From Pandoraea pulmonicola (lineage in GTDB: Bacteria > Pseudomonadota > Gammaproteobacteria > Burkholderiales > Burkholderiaceae), in assembly GCF_000815105.2 (NCBI RefSeq), contig NZ_CP010310.2, positions 4,898,001 to 4,962,000 of the forward strand: 64,000 nucleotides of DNA. The letters run 5' to 3'. Position 1 is the first letter of the stretch. Every line of letters begins with the position of its first letter. Below are positions 46,701 through 56,672 of the stretch, piece after piece. A program made the translations under genes and the position numbers. The notes below the pieces were generated by a model, which saw only the letters and a list, made by a program, of their open reading frames with translations, made no database searches and had not been told where the DNA came from.

Positions 46701-47468
46701 TCAGGCGCGAGCGAATGCCTTGCGATTGAGTTCGAGTTGGGTGATGAGCTTCTGCAAGCGCGATTCCGCCGTGCGCGTGAGCGCGATGAAGCGGCAGCCC
46801 ACGTGGTACTCGACGTCCTTCGCGAGCGGCACGGTGCGCACTGCACAGACCTCCAGATCGACTTGCACCGTGCCGTAGTCGCGCAGTTCGATCTCGGCGT
46901 GCATCAGCATGGAGCCCTTCGGGATATCGACGGCCGCCGCGGCCTTCGTGCGCAGGCCAACGCCGCCCAGCGACAGATCGAAGACCGACAGGCGCATCGG
47001 CGTCTCGTCCGGGAACTTGACCGTGCATTGATAAGGATCGAGGATCGGCGTCTTTACACGGAAATAGTCGCGGCGCTGCAGGCGCACGAGCGTTTCCGGA
47101 TACGACGAATAGAAAGCGGGATAGCCTTCGTACTCACGCTCTTCCACGTCGCCAATCGGGAAATGAATCTGGATGCCTTCCGGCACGCCGACGAACAGCG
47201 CGCGCTTGTTGGCCAGCAGTGCGCGGTTTTCCGTCTCCACACCGCCCCAGTCGAAATAGAAACCGCGGGCCTGCGGCTCGACCTTGAGCAGACGCGTCAC
47301 GAGCTGGCGTTGCCCATTCGCGAAGTACACGGTCATGAAATCGCCGCGGGTGGCCAGATGACGCAGCACGCCGCCGATCTCCAGCGGGTTGCTGATGCGA
47401 TACGAGTCGTGCAGTTGAGACTCTTCGTCCGACGGTGCCGGTGTCACCTGCGGTTCTGTCGTTTCCAT
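46701..47468 (-). CDS. YcgR-type flagellar brake protein with PilZ domain
   Basis: The product has 255 residues from ATG 47468 (METTEPQVTPAPSDEE). An N-terminal YcgR domain (about 20-125) precedes a PilZ domain with c-di-GMP motif RxxxR at 133-137 (RRDYFR) and DLSLGG at 164-169. YcgR binds c-di-GMP and slows the flagellar motor. No flagellar gene is nearby, so the assignment rests on domain architecture. Confidence 0.92.
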   Translation of the reverse strand: METTEPQVTPAPSDEESQLHDSYRISNPLEIGGVLRHLATRGDFMTVYFANGQRQLVTRLLKVEPQARGFYFDWGGVETENRALLANKRALFVGVPEGIQIHFPIGDVEEREYEGYPAFYSSYPETLVRLQRRDYFRVKTPILDPYQCTVKFPDETPMRLSVFDLSLGGVGLRTKAAAAVDIPKGSMLMHAEIELRDYGTVQVDLEVCAVRTVPLAKDVEYHVGCRFIALTRTAESRLQKLITQLELNRKAFARA

Positions 47469-47755
47469 ACCTGATCTTCTATTTGTCCCCGTGACGGCCG
47501 CGCCTGGTCGCGCGGTCCGTACGCAATAAAGCCTTCGCGATGCACGAGCGGTGTTGCCATCGTCACATCGCGGCGTGAATACACGCCCGTCGATGCTCAA
47601 TCACCGTCCCAAGCATCGGATCATGAACGTTAACGGTCGCCGGCCGGAAATATTGAGTGCACCGACGCACGAACCTGCTGCTCCCCGTACCGTGCGCCAC
47701 ACCCGGGCGTTCGCCAACGCCCCTGCCACCTTGTCGAGGTTGGCCCGACGGTCGA

Positions 47756-48394
47756 TCAGCGATGCACCGCTGCCATCAACGCACCGAAGCCCATGAACAC
47801 ACCGCCGCTGATGCGGTTGAATGCCTTGAGCACGCGCGCCTCGCGCAGATACGGCGCAATGCGCAGACCGCCCGTGGCGTAAATCATGTACCAGCTCATT
47901 TCGATGACCGCGAACGTGCCGAGCAGGATCGAAAACTGCGGCAGCTTGGCGGCCGCCGGATCGATGAACTGAGGCAGGAACGCGGCGGCGAAGAGAATCG
48001 CCTTCGGATTGCTGGCCGCGACCAGGAAACCGGATTTGAACAGCTTGCCGAAGCTCGAATCGGCGACGAGTGCGGGTGTACCGAGGTTCGCGGCGGCCTC
48101 CTTCGTGTCCACCGGCGAGCGCCAGCTCTTGTAACCGAGGTACACCAGGTACGCCGCACCGACGTAGCGCAGCGTATCGAACAGCATTGGCCAGGCCTTG
48201 AGTACCGCGCCGAGACCGGCGGCGGAGATCGACATCATCGCGATGAGCGCCGTCATGCAGCCCACCATCGTTCCCAGCGCCGGGCGAAGCCCGTGCCGCG
48301 CGCCATGTGTCATGACGAGCAGCATGTTCGGCCCGGGCGTCGCCGAGACGAAGAAGACGGTGACCACGAACAGCCACCAGGTTTGCAGGCCCAT
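47756..48394 (-). CDS. LysE/RhtB-family amino-acid exporter
   Basis: The product has 212 residues from ATG 48394 (MGLQTWWLFVVTVFFVSATPGP). The family motif SATPGPNMLLVMTHGARHG and six hydrophobic spans are present, with ASNPKAILFAAAFLPQF near the middle. These proteins export amino acids or related solutes; the substrate is unknown. It lies downstream of the csp gene but separated by a strong terminator, so it probably has its own promoter. Confidence 0.9.
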   Translation of the reverse strand: MGLQTWWLFVVTVFFVSATPGPNMLLVMTHGARHGLRPALGTMVGCMTALIAMMSISAAGLGAVLKAWPMLFDTLRYVGAAYLVYLGYKSWRSPVDTKEAAANLGTPALVADSSFGKLFKSGFLVAASNPKAILFAAAFLPQFIDPAAAKLPQFSILLGTFAVIEMSWYMIYATGGLRIAPYLREARVLKAFNRISGGVFMGFGALMAAVHR

Positions 48395-48508
48395 GATTGC
48401 CTCGAAAGAATGCCTACGCGAATGCGAACAGGCATTGTAGCGTCGAACCGTGACAGTGACGCCGTTCGCGTGCACGTCTCATGCGAATCAAAAATAGTGG
48501 CCAAAACA

Positions 48509-48542
48509 AACAGGCCCGATGGCTTTCGCCATCGGGCCTGTT
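48509..48542 (-). terminator. Rho-independent terminator of the cold-shock gene
   Basis: AACAGGCCCGATGGC (48509-48523) and GCCATCGGGCCTGTT (48528-48542) form a perfect 15-base-pair stem with a TTTC loop. On the minus strand a T-rich tail (TTGTTTTGG) follows. It lies 52 bases after the csp stop. Confidence 0.9.
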
Positions 48543-48594
48543 CATCGTGCGATGCCGGCTTGCCATGAGGCCAGCGCGGCATGACAAGCGCCTG

Positions 48595-48798
48595 TTACAG
48601 CGGCTTGATGTTCGCGGCTTGCTTGCCCTTCGGGCCAACCTTGACTTCGAACGACACGCGTTGAGCTTCTTGCAGCGACTTGAAGCCGTCGACCTTCACT
48701 TCCGAGAAGTGAGCAAACAGGTCTTCACCGCCGGCGTCCGGGGTGATGAAGCCGAAGCCCTTTGCGTCGTTGAACCACTTAACAATACCGGTTTCCAT
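48595..48798 (-). CDS. CspA-family cold-shock protein
   Basis: The product has 67 residues from ATG 48798 ([20 protein letters not shown]). RNP1 (KGFGFI) and RNP2 (LFAHFS) are intact; RNP2 has Ala in place of the common Val. It is an RNA/ssDNA-binding OB-fold chaperone. The gene has a near-consensus promoter about 140 bases upstream, leaving a long leader as in E. coli cspA, where the leader is a temperature sensor. Confidence 0.97.
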   Translation of the reverse strand: METGIVKWFNDAKGFGFITPDAGGEDLFAHFSEVKVDGFKSLQEAQRVSFEVKVGPKGKQAANIKPL

Positions 48799-48943
48799 GT
48801 TTTTTCCTAATAAAACAATAGCCTGGGATCGGAATGACCCCTCTAGCGCTGACAATCAAGGGAAAATGAAGGACTAGAAACCAGCGAGAAGCAGGAAAAC
48901 TACGTCTGACAACAACTTCGCGGCTTGACAATCTGCAGTTGGT

Positions 48944-48972
48944 TTTATACGTGTAGCGCCGACGCTTGTCAA
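48944..48972 (-). promoter_or_regulatory. Near-consensus sigma-70 promoter of the cold-shock gene
   Basis: On the minus strand a perfect TTGACA (48972-48967) and TATAAA (48949-48944) are separated by exactly 17 bases. Transcription should start near 48937, giving an untranslated leader of about 139 bases. The remaining bases up to the LysM gene (48973-49229) show no gene that I can support. Confidence 0.9.
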
Positions 48973-49229
48973 CAGGGGAAATGCAGCAAAATACGTAACA
49001 ATTTCCGCAAATAGCGGGGAATTTGGGTGCTCATCACGTGTCCGATGGGCAATTCCTGCCCGTACAATGGGCGTTTGTCCCGCGCCCGTGCCGTTATCGC
49101 GCGTTTCGGTCGTGTTTCGTGCTCCGAAGCCGTTCTTAGGGGAAATCCTCCCTGGACGTCTACACGCTTACACCGGCCGCCACGCCTCGCAACGCCACAG
49201 GGCCCCTGATCTCCCTGACCTGCCTACGG

Positions 49230-50087
49230 ATGGAGCCTGACCGCCTCATGCGACCCACCGCGTCGCACCCTGCACGCCCCCTCGTTCGACCCCATGCGTC
49301 CGCCCGCGCGGACGACGCTCGCCCTTGCGCCTCTCGCTGGCTTGCCCGCTGGCGCACGTATTCGCTGACGCTCGCCGTCTGCGCCACGCTGGCCGCCTGT
49401 GCGGGATCGCCGACTTACGGTCCGGTGCCGGCCGGCAGTTACCGCGTGCAATCGGGCGACACGCTCTATGGCATCGCCCGCGCCAACAACGCCAGTACGG
49501 CCGACCTTGTGCGCTGGAACGGTCTGACCGATCCGGACAAGATCGAAGTCGGCCAGGTGTTGCGTGTGGTGCCGCCTGCCGGCTCGTCGAGTGCGCCGGC
49601 AGCGGTGGCATCCGCGGGCGCGGCCGCGTCGGGCGGCGCCTCGAAAGCCCGCCCGAGCCCCAAGCCGGCGCCGAAGAAGTCCGCCCCCGCGCCGGCCGCC
49701 CCGCGCACCGCCACCAACAAGATCCCGATGGTGTGGCCGGCCGACGGTCCCGTACTGGCGAACTTCAACGGCAGCAGCAACAAGGGCGTCGACATCGGCG
49801 GCAAGTCCGGCGATCCGGTGTATGCCGCCGCCGCGGGCAAGGTCGTCTATGCCGGCAGCGGTCTGCGCGGCTACGGCAATCTGGTGATGGTGCAGCACGA
49901 GAACGGCTATCTCACCGCCTACGCCCACAACCGCGCCCTGCTGGTCAAGGAAGGGGCGTCGGTGAGCAAGGGTCAGAAGATCGCCGAGATGGGCGACACC
50001 GACTCGCACGGCACCGTGAAGCTGCACTTCGAGGTGCGCCAGAAGGGCACGCCATTCAACCCGCGCGACTTCCTGCCGTCGCGTTAG
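49230..50087 (+). CDS. Lipoprotein with LysM and degenerate LytM (M23) domain, NlpD-like
   Basis: The product has 285 residues. After a long, Arg/Pro-rich start the signal sequence (TYSLTLAVCATLAACAG) ends in a lipobox with Cys57; ATG 49248 is an alternative start. A LysM domain (about 69-112, YRVQSGDTLYGIARANN) and an Ala/Pro/Lys linker precede an M23 domain (about 163-285). The first M23 metal-ligand motif is GVDIGG, lacking the His of active enzymes, so it probably acts as an activator of cell-wall amidases at the septum, like NlpD. It is convergent with opgH. Confidence 0.9.
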   Translation: MEPDRLMRPTASHPARPLVRPHASARADDARPCASRWLARWRTYSLTLAVCATLAACAGSPTYGPVPAGSYRVQSGDTLYGIARANNASTADLVRWNGLTDPDKIEVGQVLRVVPPAGSSSAPAAVASAGAAASGGASKARPSPKPAPKKSAPAPAAPRTATNKIPMVWPADGPVLANFNGSSNKGVDIGGKSGDPVYAAAAGKVVYAGSGLRGYGNLVMVQHENGYLTAYAHNRALLVKEGASVSKGQKIAEMGDTDSHGTVKLHFEVRQKGTPFNPRDFLPSR

Positions 50088-50143
50088 GTACTCGGGCGCT
50101 CAGCCCGTTATCCGGCCCTCCCCAAGCCACTCCCGAAAAGCAT

Positions 50144-50170
50144 AACGGCAAGGCGCTGAGCCTTGCCGTT
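50144..50170. terminator. Terminator between convergent LysM-lipoprotein and opgH genes
   Basis: AACGGCAAGGC (50144-50154) and GCCTTGCCGTT (50160-50170) form a perfect 11-base-pair stem with a GCTGA loop. It can serve both converging transcripts. Confidence 0.82.
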
Positions 50171-50203
50171 CTGCCTTGTACCGCGCAGCCTCGCCCCGAG
50201 GAA

Positions 50204-52867
50204 TCAGGCCGAAGCCAGATAGCCTTGCGCCAGTCCGTTCGAGCGGGCATCGCGCCAGTCGCGATGTGCACGCGGATCCGTCCACACGAGCAGATGGAGC
50301 GCGGCGAGCCCGCGCGGATCGTTGAGCAACTCCCACTTCTGCGTGTTGGTCAGCTTCGCCGGTCCCTTGAGCAGCGCCGTCTCGACGCGGCCCGCGCGCA
50401 CGGCGTCGCGCTTCGCGTCGTCGAGCGTGGGCGCCACGCTCGCGGCGACCAGCGCATTGGCCATCGGATCGACCACCGCGTCGACGAAATCGACGTGCTT
50501 GCGCGATTCGTCGGTGTACTTCTCCGTCATGCGCAGTTCCTTGGGCGGCCACGACTCCTCGGGAATCAGGAACAGGCGCGCGCGCTTGAGGGCGCGACCG
50601 AGCGAGACGCGGCTGGAGAAAACCGACACCGGAATCGAAATCATCATCGAGCCGACGATCGGCATCAGCCACCAGATGAAGTCCGGATTGAGCCAGTAGA
50701 CCATGCCGCCCCATCCAAGCCCGATCAACGTCTGCAGACCGTGGCGTCGAATCGCTTCGCCCCAGTGCGTTTGCGCGTCTTCGCGCGGCGGCGACTTCCA
50801 CTGAATGGCGATGCCGGTGAGCGCGGCGAGCACGAACTGCGTGTGAAACAGCATGCGCACCGGCGCGAGCAGCGCGGAGAACACCATCTCGATGAACATG
50901 CTCACCGTCACCGCGACTCCGCCGCCAAAGCGCTTCGCGCCCTTCACCCAGATCAGCAGCACCGCCAGGATCTTCGGCAGGAAGAGCAGCGTGGCCGTGG
51001 CCGAGAACAAGGCCAGCGCGCGCTCGGGGTGCCATTCGGGCCACACCGGGAACAATTGACGCGGCGCGGTGAAGTACTCGGGCACCACCAGCGTGTGCTT
51101 GGCAAGCAGGCACGTGGACAGAATCAGGAAGATGAACCACAGCGGCGCGGAAACGTAGGCCATCGCGCCCGTCACGAATACGGCGCGATGCACCGGATGC
51201 ATGCCTTCGGCCAGGAACAGGCGGAAGTTCATCAGGTTGCCCTGACACCAACGGCGGTCGCGCTTGAGCTCGTCGAGCAGGTTCGGCGGCATTTCCTCGT
51301 AGCTGCCGGGCAGATCGTAGGCGATCCACACGCCCCAGCCCGCACGCCGCATGAGCGCCGCCTCGACGAAGTCGTGCGAGAGAATCGCGCCGGAGAGCGC
51401 GCCCTTGCCGGGCAGCGGCGCCAGCGCGCAATGCTCGATGAAGGGCTTCATGCGAATGATCGCGTTGTGCCCCCAGTAGTGCGATTCGCCCAGTTGCCAG
51501 TAGTGCAGACCCGCGGTGAAAAGCGGACCGTACACGCGACCGGCGAACTGCTGGAGGCGGGCGTAGAACGTTTCACGGCCTGCCGCGAGCGGCGCCGTCT
51601 GAATGAGGCCGGCGCTCGGATGCGCCTCCATCATGCGCACGAGTTTGGTCAGACATTCACCGCTCATGACGCTATCGGCGTCGAGCACGATCATGTAGCG
51701 ATACTCGCTGCCCCAGCGACGGCAGAAGTCGTCGAGGTTGCCGCTCTTGCGCTTGACGCGCCGTTTGCGGCGTCGATAGAAAATCCGGCCGAAGCCATCG
51801 ACCTCGCGGCACAACGCCTGCCAGGCGTCCACTTCGGCCGTGCAGCTGTCGGCCTCGTTGGAGTCGGACAGGATGAAGAAGTCGAAGCGCTCGAGGGAGT
51901 CCGTCTTGGCGAGCGACTCGTAGGTCGCGCGCAGTCCGGCGAACACGCGACCGACGTCCTCGTTGCAGATCGGCATGACGATGGCCGTCCGGGCATTCGG
52001 CTCGATCGGCGCATCGCCGGCGGCCATCTTCGAAATCATGTGGCGATCGCCACCGAACAACAGGACGAAGAAACCGAAGATCGCGGTCCAGAAGCCTGCC
52101 GACACCCAGCCGAACAGCAGGACGAACAGCACCAGCACGGCAAATTCGAGCGGATCGGCGCCGTGATACGGCAGCACCGAGGCCATGAAGTGCGTGGCCA
52201 GTGCGGTCTGCGCGATCATCAGCACGAGCAGCATCCAGCGGCGACGGCGCCCGGCCTGCGACCACTTGCCCTTGGGATCGGGGGCGTCGCGCACGAGCGG
52301 ATCGGGATCGGCGCGGCCGGTCAACTTGCGCCACAGACGCGCGAGCGGATTGAGCGACCAGGGACGGGGCAGGAGAGACGCACGACGCACCGGCGGCGCG
52401 ACGCGAAGCGTTTGCACGCCGCGCACTTCGTTCAGGCCCGCCGCCGCGGCCAGCGAGCCGCCTTCGGTGAGCGCGAGACGCACGGGTTGCGAGGCGAGCA
52501 CCGCATTGCTGTCGGACTCGATTTCCGCCGTGTCGCGAGCGTGCCATGCCGCGCTCGCCCCAGGCGTGGCCGCAGCCGCATCCGAAGCGGGTAGCGCGAC
52601 CAGCTCCCGCGGCGTGCCGGTGGCGGACTCGGAGAGGTCGGGCGCATTCGCGGCGTCCACGGCGTCGGCGGCGCCGCCGTTCGCCATGCGTGCGGCGAGC
52701 AGACGCTGAATGCGCGTGAGCACGTCGAGCGAATCGCCGCCCTCACGCTTCGCTTGCGCGAGCAGGGCGCGGCGTTTCTCCGCGGGCAGGGGCAACCGGT
52801 TGACGTACAGCTCGTCGACCGGAATATCGGAGCGGTCGCTCACTCGGGGGGTAACAGGTAGCTCCAC
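50204..52867 (-). CDS. opgH: Glucans biosynthesis glucosyltransferase H
   Basis: The product has 887 residues from GTG 52867, a start with no clear ribosome site that overlaps the end of opgG by 28 bases. A long cytoplasmic N-terminal part (about 1-210) precedes membrane spans (about 213-275) and a GT2 domain with Asp-containing motifs ([25 protein letters not shown]) and the acceptor motif RDRRWCQGN, then further C-terminal spans. OpgH (MdoH) builds the linear beta-1,2 glucan backbone of osmoregulated periplasmic glucans and extrudes it to the periplasm. Confidence 0.96.
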   Translation of the reverse strand: MELPVTPRVSDRSDIPVDELYVNRLPLPAEKRRALLAQAKREGGDSLDVLTRIQRLLAARMANGGAADAVDAANAPDLSESATGTPRELVALPASDAAAATPGASAAWHARDTAEIESDSNAVLASQPVRLALTEGGSLAAAAGLNEVRGVQTLRVAPPVRRASLLPRPWSLNPLARLWRKLTGRADPDPLVRDAPDPKGKWSQAGRRRRWMLLVLMIAQTALATHFMASVLPYHGADPLEFAVLVLFVLLFGWVSAGFWTAIFGFFVLLFGGDRHMISKMAAGDAPIEPNARTAIVMPICNEDVGRVFAGLRATYESLAKTDSLERFDFFILSDSNEADSCTAEVDAWQALCREVDGFGRIFYRRRKRRVKRKSGNLDDFCRRWGSEYRYMIVLDADSVMSGECLTKLVRMMEAHPSAGLIQTAPLAAGRETFYARLQQFAGRVYGPLFTAGLHYWQLGESHYWGHNAIIRMKPFIEHCALAPLPGKGALSGAILSHDFVEAALMRRAGWGVWIAYDLPGSYEEMPPNLLDELKRDRRWCQGNLMNFRLFLAEGMHPVHRAVFVTGAMAYVSAPLWFIFLILSTCLLAKHTLVVPEYFTAPRQLFPVWPEWHPERALALFSATATLLFLPKILAVLLIWVKGAKRFGGGVAVTVSMFIEMVFSALLAPVRMLFHTQFVLAALTGIAIQWKSPPREDAQTHWGEAIRRHGLQTLIGLGWGGMVYWLNPDFIWWLMPIVGSMMISIPVSVFSSRVSLGRALKRARLFLIPEESWPPKELRMTEKYTDESRKHVDFVDAVVDPMANALVAASVAPTLDDAKRDAVRAGRVETALLKGPAKLTNTQKWELLNDPRGLAALHLLVWTDPRAHRDWRDARSNGLAQGYLASA

Positions 52868-54393
52868 GTTTCGGATAGGGTATTGCTGCCGTTGCGCAGG
52901 TAAGCGCGCATTTCGACGGGTTTCTCGGAATCGAGGCGGCGCATGCGCAGCATGACGCGGTAGCCTCCCGTGACGTCATTGCGCTGCGTCTGCACTTCGA
53001 GGATCTTGCCGTTGCCGTCGATGGATACATTGCCTTCGACCTTGGCATCGTCCGGCAGTTTCTTGAGCGCCGGGCCCTCGAAATCGAGTGCAAACAGCAG
53101 ACTGTCGTCTGGTTTCCCCCGGTAGCCGTGTCCTCGACGGCTTTGCGTCACCCACGCCGTGGGAGGGCGTTTGTCGTTATCTTTCTGCCAGGAAAGCTTG
53201 TACTCGAGCGAGTACGGTTGCTTGGGTTTGGGAGGCGAGTCCGGCACCCAGTACGCGACGATATTATCGTTCGTTTCGTCCGGCGTCGGGATCTGCACGA
53301 GCTCCACGCGGCCCTGGCCCCACTTGCCCTTGGGCTCGACCCAGGCGCTCGGCCGCAGTTCGTAGTGGTCTTCGAGGTCCTGGTAATCGGTGAAGTCGCG
53401 ATCGCGCTGGATCAGGCCGAAACCGCTTGGGTTGGACAACGCGAACGACGACACGAGCAGGCGTTTCGGATTGACGAGCGGACGCCAGATCCACTCGCCG
53501 GTTCCCGACTGGATCGACAGGCCGTCGGAGTCGTGCACTTCGGGACGATAGTCGGGCACGGCGGGCGGCTGGTTCTCGCCGAAGAAGAACATGCTGGTGA
53601 GCGGCGCGATACCGAGCTTGGTGACGTTCTCGCGCAGGAACAGTTCGGCCTTCACGTCCACGGTGGTGTCCACGCCGGGCCGCAGCGTGAAGCGGTACGC
53701 TCCGGTCGCGCGCGGCGAGTCGAGCAACGCGTAGATGGTCAGCTCTTTGGCGCCGGGCGCCGGGCGCTGAATCCAGAATTCGGTGAAGCGCGGGAATTCC
53801 TCGCCGGAGTTCAGCGCGGTATCGAGCGCGAGACCGCGTGCGGACAGGCCGTAGGTCTGGTTCTTGCCAAGTGCGCGGAAGTAGCTCGCGCCGAGGAAGA
53901 CCATCACTTCGTCCTTGTACTTCGGCGTATTGACCGGGAAGTGGATACGGAAGCCCGCGAAGCCGAGCCCGCGCAATTGTTTCTGGTCGACCTTGAGTGC
54001 GCCGAAGTCGAACATGTCGGGGCTGTAGCGCACTTCGCGCGCGGTGTTGCCCACGAGTTCGTTGATCTTGACGGGACGGTCGTAGTACGAGCCCTCATGG
54101 AAGAACATCAGCTCGAACGGCAGCTTCTGCGCACGCCACAGCGCCTTCTCGGGCTTGAAGCGGATGTTGCGATAGCGATCGTAGCTGAGGTTCTGGAGAT
54201 CCTTGGGCAGGTTCGGATCCTTGGGCTTGTAGCGATTGTTCGCGAGCGTGCGCGCCTGTTTGGCAACGTCGTCGAACGAGAAAGCATGCGCCGCGCCGGA
54301 AAAGAGCGCGCAGACGCTGAGCACACCGGCGAGCGCCAGGCGCAGGGCGCGGTGGGAAATCATGCGGGGAACCGCGGTGGGCAGGAATTCCAT
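52840..54393 (-). CDS. opgG: Glucans biosynthesis protein G (periplasmic)
   Basis: The product has about 517 residues from ATG 54393; ATG 54363 ([17 protein letters not shown]) is an equally good start in front of the signal peptide, which ends [10 protein letters not shown]. The body matches OpgG/Mdo[47 protein letters not shown] and ARTFLRP-like strands ([11 protein letters not shown]). OpgG is needed to branch or process periplasmic glucans. It precedes opgH with a 28-base overlap, the conserved opgGH operon. Confidence 0.96.
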   Translation of the reverse strand: MEFLPTAVPRMISHRALRLALAGVLSVCALFSGAAHAFSFDDVAKQARTLANNRYKPKDPNLPKDLQNLSYDRYRNIRFKPEKALWRAQKLPFELMFFHEGSYYDRPVKINELVGNTAREVRYSPDMFDFGALKVDQKQLRGLGFAGFRIHFPVNTPKYKDEVMVFLGASYFRALGKNQTYGLSARGLALDTALNSGEEFPRFTEFWIQRPAPGAKELTIYALLDSPRATGAYRFTLRPGVDTTVDVKAELFLRENVTKLGIAPLTSMFFFGENQPPAVPDYRPEVHDSDGLSIQSGTGEWIWRPLVNPKRLLVSSFALSNPSGFGLIQRDRDFTDYQDLEDHYELRPSAWVEPKGKWGQGRVELVQIPTPDETNDNIVAYWVPDSPPKPKQPYSLEYKLSWQKDNDKRPPTAWVTQSRRGHGYRGKPDDSLLFALDFEGPALKKLPDDAKVEGNVSIDGNGKILEVQTQRNDVTGGYRVMLRMRRLDSEKPVEMRAYLRNGSNTLSETWSYLLPPE

Positions 54394-54559
54394 CGGCAAT
54401 GGGGATAGCGTGTAACGCGCGTGCCGACCGTAGCCAGCGTGCGCCGAACGCGCAATTTTACCCGCTCATTCCCCGATTGACTAAAGATGCATCGGCAAAA
54501 CCTTCGAAGCGGGCGCTCACATTACCCAAATCCTCCGGCCCGACGCCGCCCGAGCCGCG

Positions 54560-54583
54560 TCACAAATTTGTGACTATTTGTGA
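54560..54583. promoter_or_regulatory. Palindrome plus third half-site upstream of opgGH
   Basis: TCACAAATTTGTGA (54560-54573) is a perfect 14-base palindrome, and a third TTTGTGA (54577-54583) follows exactly 10 bases (one helical turn) after the second half. It lies about 170 bases upstream of the opgG start in the 361-base gap to the LysE gene; no gene is seen in that gap. It looks like a binding site for a dimeric regulator; it is not the CRP arrangement (TGTGA-N6-TCACA). Confidence 0.6.
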
Positions 54584-54754
54584 CCAAGGGGCAAAAGGGG
54601 ACGGAAAAGAGAGGGTTTTTGACGCCTCTCCTGCCCGTTTTCGTCCGTTTCAGCCAACTTGAAAACAGGTTCCTGCCGTTTTCTCGTCATTTCCGCACCG
54701 ACGAGGTCTATCGGGAGGGGCGCGGCGTGTCGATTCACGAAGCAGCTTGCCGCG

Positions 54755-55408
54755 TTACCGCCCCGCCAGCGCCAACATCCCCCCAAGTCCCATCAACGCA
54801 CCACCAATGGTGCGCCGCACGAGATGCTGACGACGCACCATCGCCTCACGCAGCCACCCCGCCGAAAATCCAAGCGCCACCAGGCTGAACCACGCCCAAT
54901 GCGCGAACGACATGAATGCACCGTAGGCCAGCCCCAGCTTCCAGCCCGTGCCCGCATGCACCACCTGTGTGAACGTGCTCACCACGAACAACGTGGTCTT
55001 CGGGTTCAATGCGTTGGTGAAAAAACCCGTGCGGAACGCTTCCATCGCCTCGCGCCCGCGAGCCGCGCCCGCTCCACCCATCGCGTCGGCTTCGCCCCGC
55101 CCTTCCTCCCGCGTCACATCCGCCACCAACGAACGATCACGCCACGTCCGCCAACCGATGTACACCAAATACCCCGCCCCCACCCACTTGATCGCCGTGA
55201 ACAACCACGGCACCCGCGCAATCACCAAACCCACACCCACCAACGTGTAGAACACATGCACCTGCACCCCCGCCGCAATCCCCAACGCCGCCCATAACCC
55301 CGCCCGACGCCCGTGCCGCCAACTCGAACGCGTCACCATCGCGAAATCCGGCCCCGGGCTGATCACGGCCAACACCGTGATGGTCATCACCGCCAATAGC
55401 TCTTGCAT
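54755..55408 (-). CDS. LysE/RhtB-family amino-acid exporter
   Basis: The product has 217 residues with the family start AVMTITVLAVISPGPDFAMVTRSS and about six spans; a Gly/Ala/Arg-rich loop (REEGRGEADAMGGAGAARGR) interrupts the middle. NPKTTLFVVSTFTQVV is the second conserved segment. The substrate is unknown. It is divergent from a LysR gene, the classic exporter/regulator arrangement. Confidence 0.92.
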   Translation of the reverse strand: MQELLAVMTITVLAVISPGPDFAMVTRSSWRHGRRAGLWAALGIAAGVQVHVFYTLVGVGLVIARVPWLFTAIKWVGAGYLVYIGWRTWRDRSLVADVTREEGRGEADAMGGAGAARGREAMEAFRTGFFTNALNPKTTLFVVSTFTQVVHAGTGWKLGLAYGAFMSFAHWAWFSLVALGFSAGWLREAMVRRQHLVRRTIGGALMGLGGMLALAGR

Positions 55409-55501
55409 GAGTTTTTCTCACCTGATTCTTTTTTGAAGGCTCTGGGGCTCGCAGATTTGCTTCTCCCCTCTGCTGCTACCGCCTCATCCGATTACCACCC
55501 C

Positions 55502-55572
55502 GATGGACCGGGGCCCTATTCCGCCGCTCAAACATAGACCCAACTCGCTGCAGAACAGGGCCCCGGTCCATC
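55502..55572. repeat. Perfect 16-base inverted repeat between divergent lysE-type and lysR-type genes
   Basis: GATGGACCGGGGCCCT (55502-55517) and AGGGCCCCGGTCCATC (55557-55572) are exactly complementary and separated by 39 bases. They lie in the 299-base divergent promoter region. They could be paired operators, a stem-loop in a leader or the remnant of a small element. Confidence 0.9.
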
Positions 55573-55707
55573 TCACCCATTCATCCACCCGCATCGCGCT
55601 TATTGCGCCCCGCTCCTGTTCTTGGTCGTCGTGTTCGTATTTTCTTTGGGTTCCTTCGGCGCCAAAAGCGATCTTTTTGTTGGGGGATTCATGTTAATTT
55701 CTCACGT

Positions 55708-56616
55708 ATGAATCGCTCCCTGCCGCTCAACGCACTCCTCGTGTTCGACGTCGCCGCCAACGAACTCAGCTTCGCCCGCGCCGCCGACCGCCTCTTCGTC
55801 ACCCACGGCGCCGTCAGCCGCCAAATCCGCTCACTCGAACTCGCCCTCGGCCTTCCCCTCTTCGAACGCCGCAACCGCGCCGTCTTCCTCACCCCCGCCG
55901 GCGAACGCCTGCACGCCACCACCCGGCATATCTTCGAACAACTCGACACCACCGTCGCCAGCCTTCGCTCCACCCACCCGGCACGCCCGCTCGTCGTCTC
56001 CTGCGAACCCACCCTCGCCATGCGCTGGCTGATTCCCCGCCTCGCCGCCTTCGCCCACGCTCACCCCGATATCGCCCTCCACCTGCATTCGGCCGGCGGT
56101 CCCCTCGACCTCGCAAGCGCAGGCGTCGATGTCGCCATCCGCCGCAACGACTTCTTCTGGGGCCACACCCTGGTCGCCGAACCGCTCGCCGACGAATGGA
56201 TCGGCCCAGTCGGATTGCCCTCGACATTCGCCCGCGCCCAACTCCACACGCGAACCCGGCCCCACGCCTGGAAAGACTGGCAACGCGCCATGCAACTCGC
56301 CGGCGTAACCCCAGACACGCTGCCCCGCTTCGACGCGAATGCCGCGCCGCCCCCGTTCGAACACTTCTATCTGAGCCTGCAGGCAGCCGGCGCCGGACTC
56401 GGCGCAGCCATCGGATCGGTGTACATGGTCAGCGACGAATTGAGCGCCGGACGACTGGTCGCTCCCCATGGCTTCGTACGCGACGGCTCGGCCTACGTCG
56501 CGCTCGCGCGCGAACCCTTCGCCGACAATCCGGCATGCGACACGCTGTTGAACTGGTTGAGAATTTCGCTGGCAGAATCCGCAAGACCCTGGATCGACGC
56601 AGACGCCAGACAGTGA
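55708..56616 (+). CDS. LysR-family regulator (GcvA-like)
   Basis: The product has 302 residues from ATG 55708 (MNRSLPLNALLVFDVAANEL). Winged-helix segment FARAADRLFVTHGAVSRQIRSLE and LPLFERRNRAVFLTPAG match the GcvA/AmpR-like group; the effector domain contains DVAIRRNDFFW. It most likely senses the exported amino acid and activates the divergent LysE gene. Confidence 0.92.
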   Translation: MNRSLPLNALLVFDVAANELSFARAADRLFVTHGAVSRQIRSLELALGLPLFERRNRAVFLTPAGERLHATTRHIFEQLDTTVASLRSTHPARPLVVSCEPTLAMRWLIPRLAAFAHAHPDIALHLHSAGGPLDLASAGVDVAIRRNDFFWGHTLVAEPLADEWIGPVGLPSTFARAQLHTRTRPHAWKDWQRAMQLAGVTPDTLPRFDANAAPPPFEHFYLSLQAAGAGLGAAIGSVYMVSDELSAGRLVAPHGFVRDGSAYVALAREPFADNPACDTLLNWLRISLAESARPWIDADARQ

Positions 56617-56672
56617 CTCGTTCGACGCCACGGCGTTGCGCCGTGCGTCATCGTCCCATCACCACGGCCGCG

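Noticed and set aside
54560..54583. CRP/FNR site
   Set aside because: The half-sites point the wrong way and have 4-base spacing (TCACA-N4-TGTGA) instead of TGTGA-N6-TCACA.
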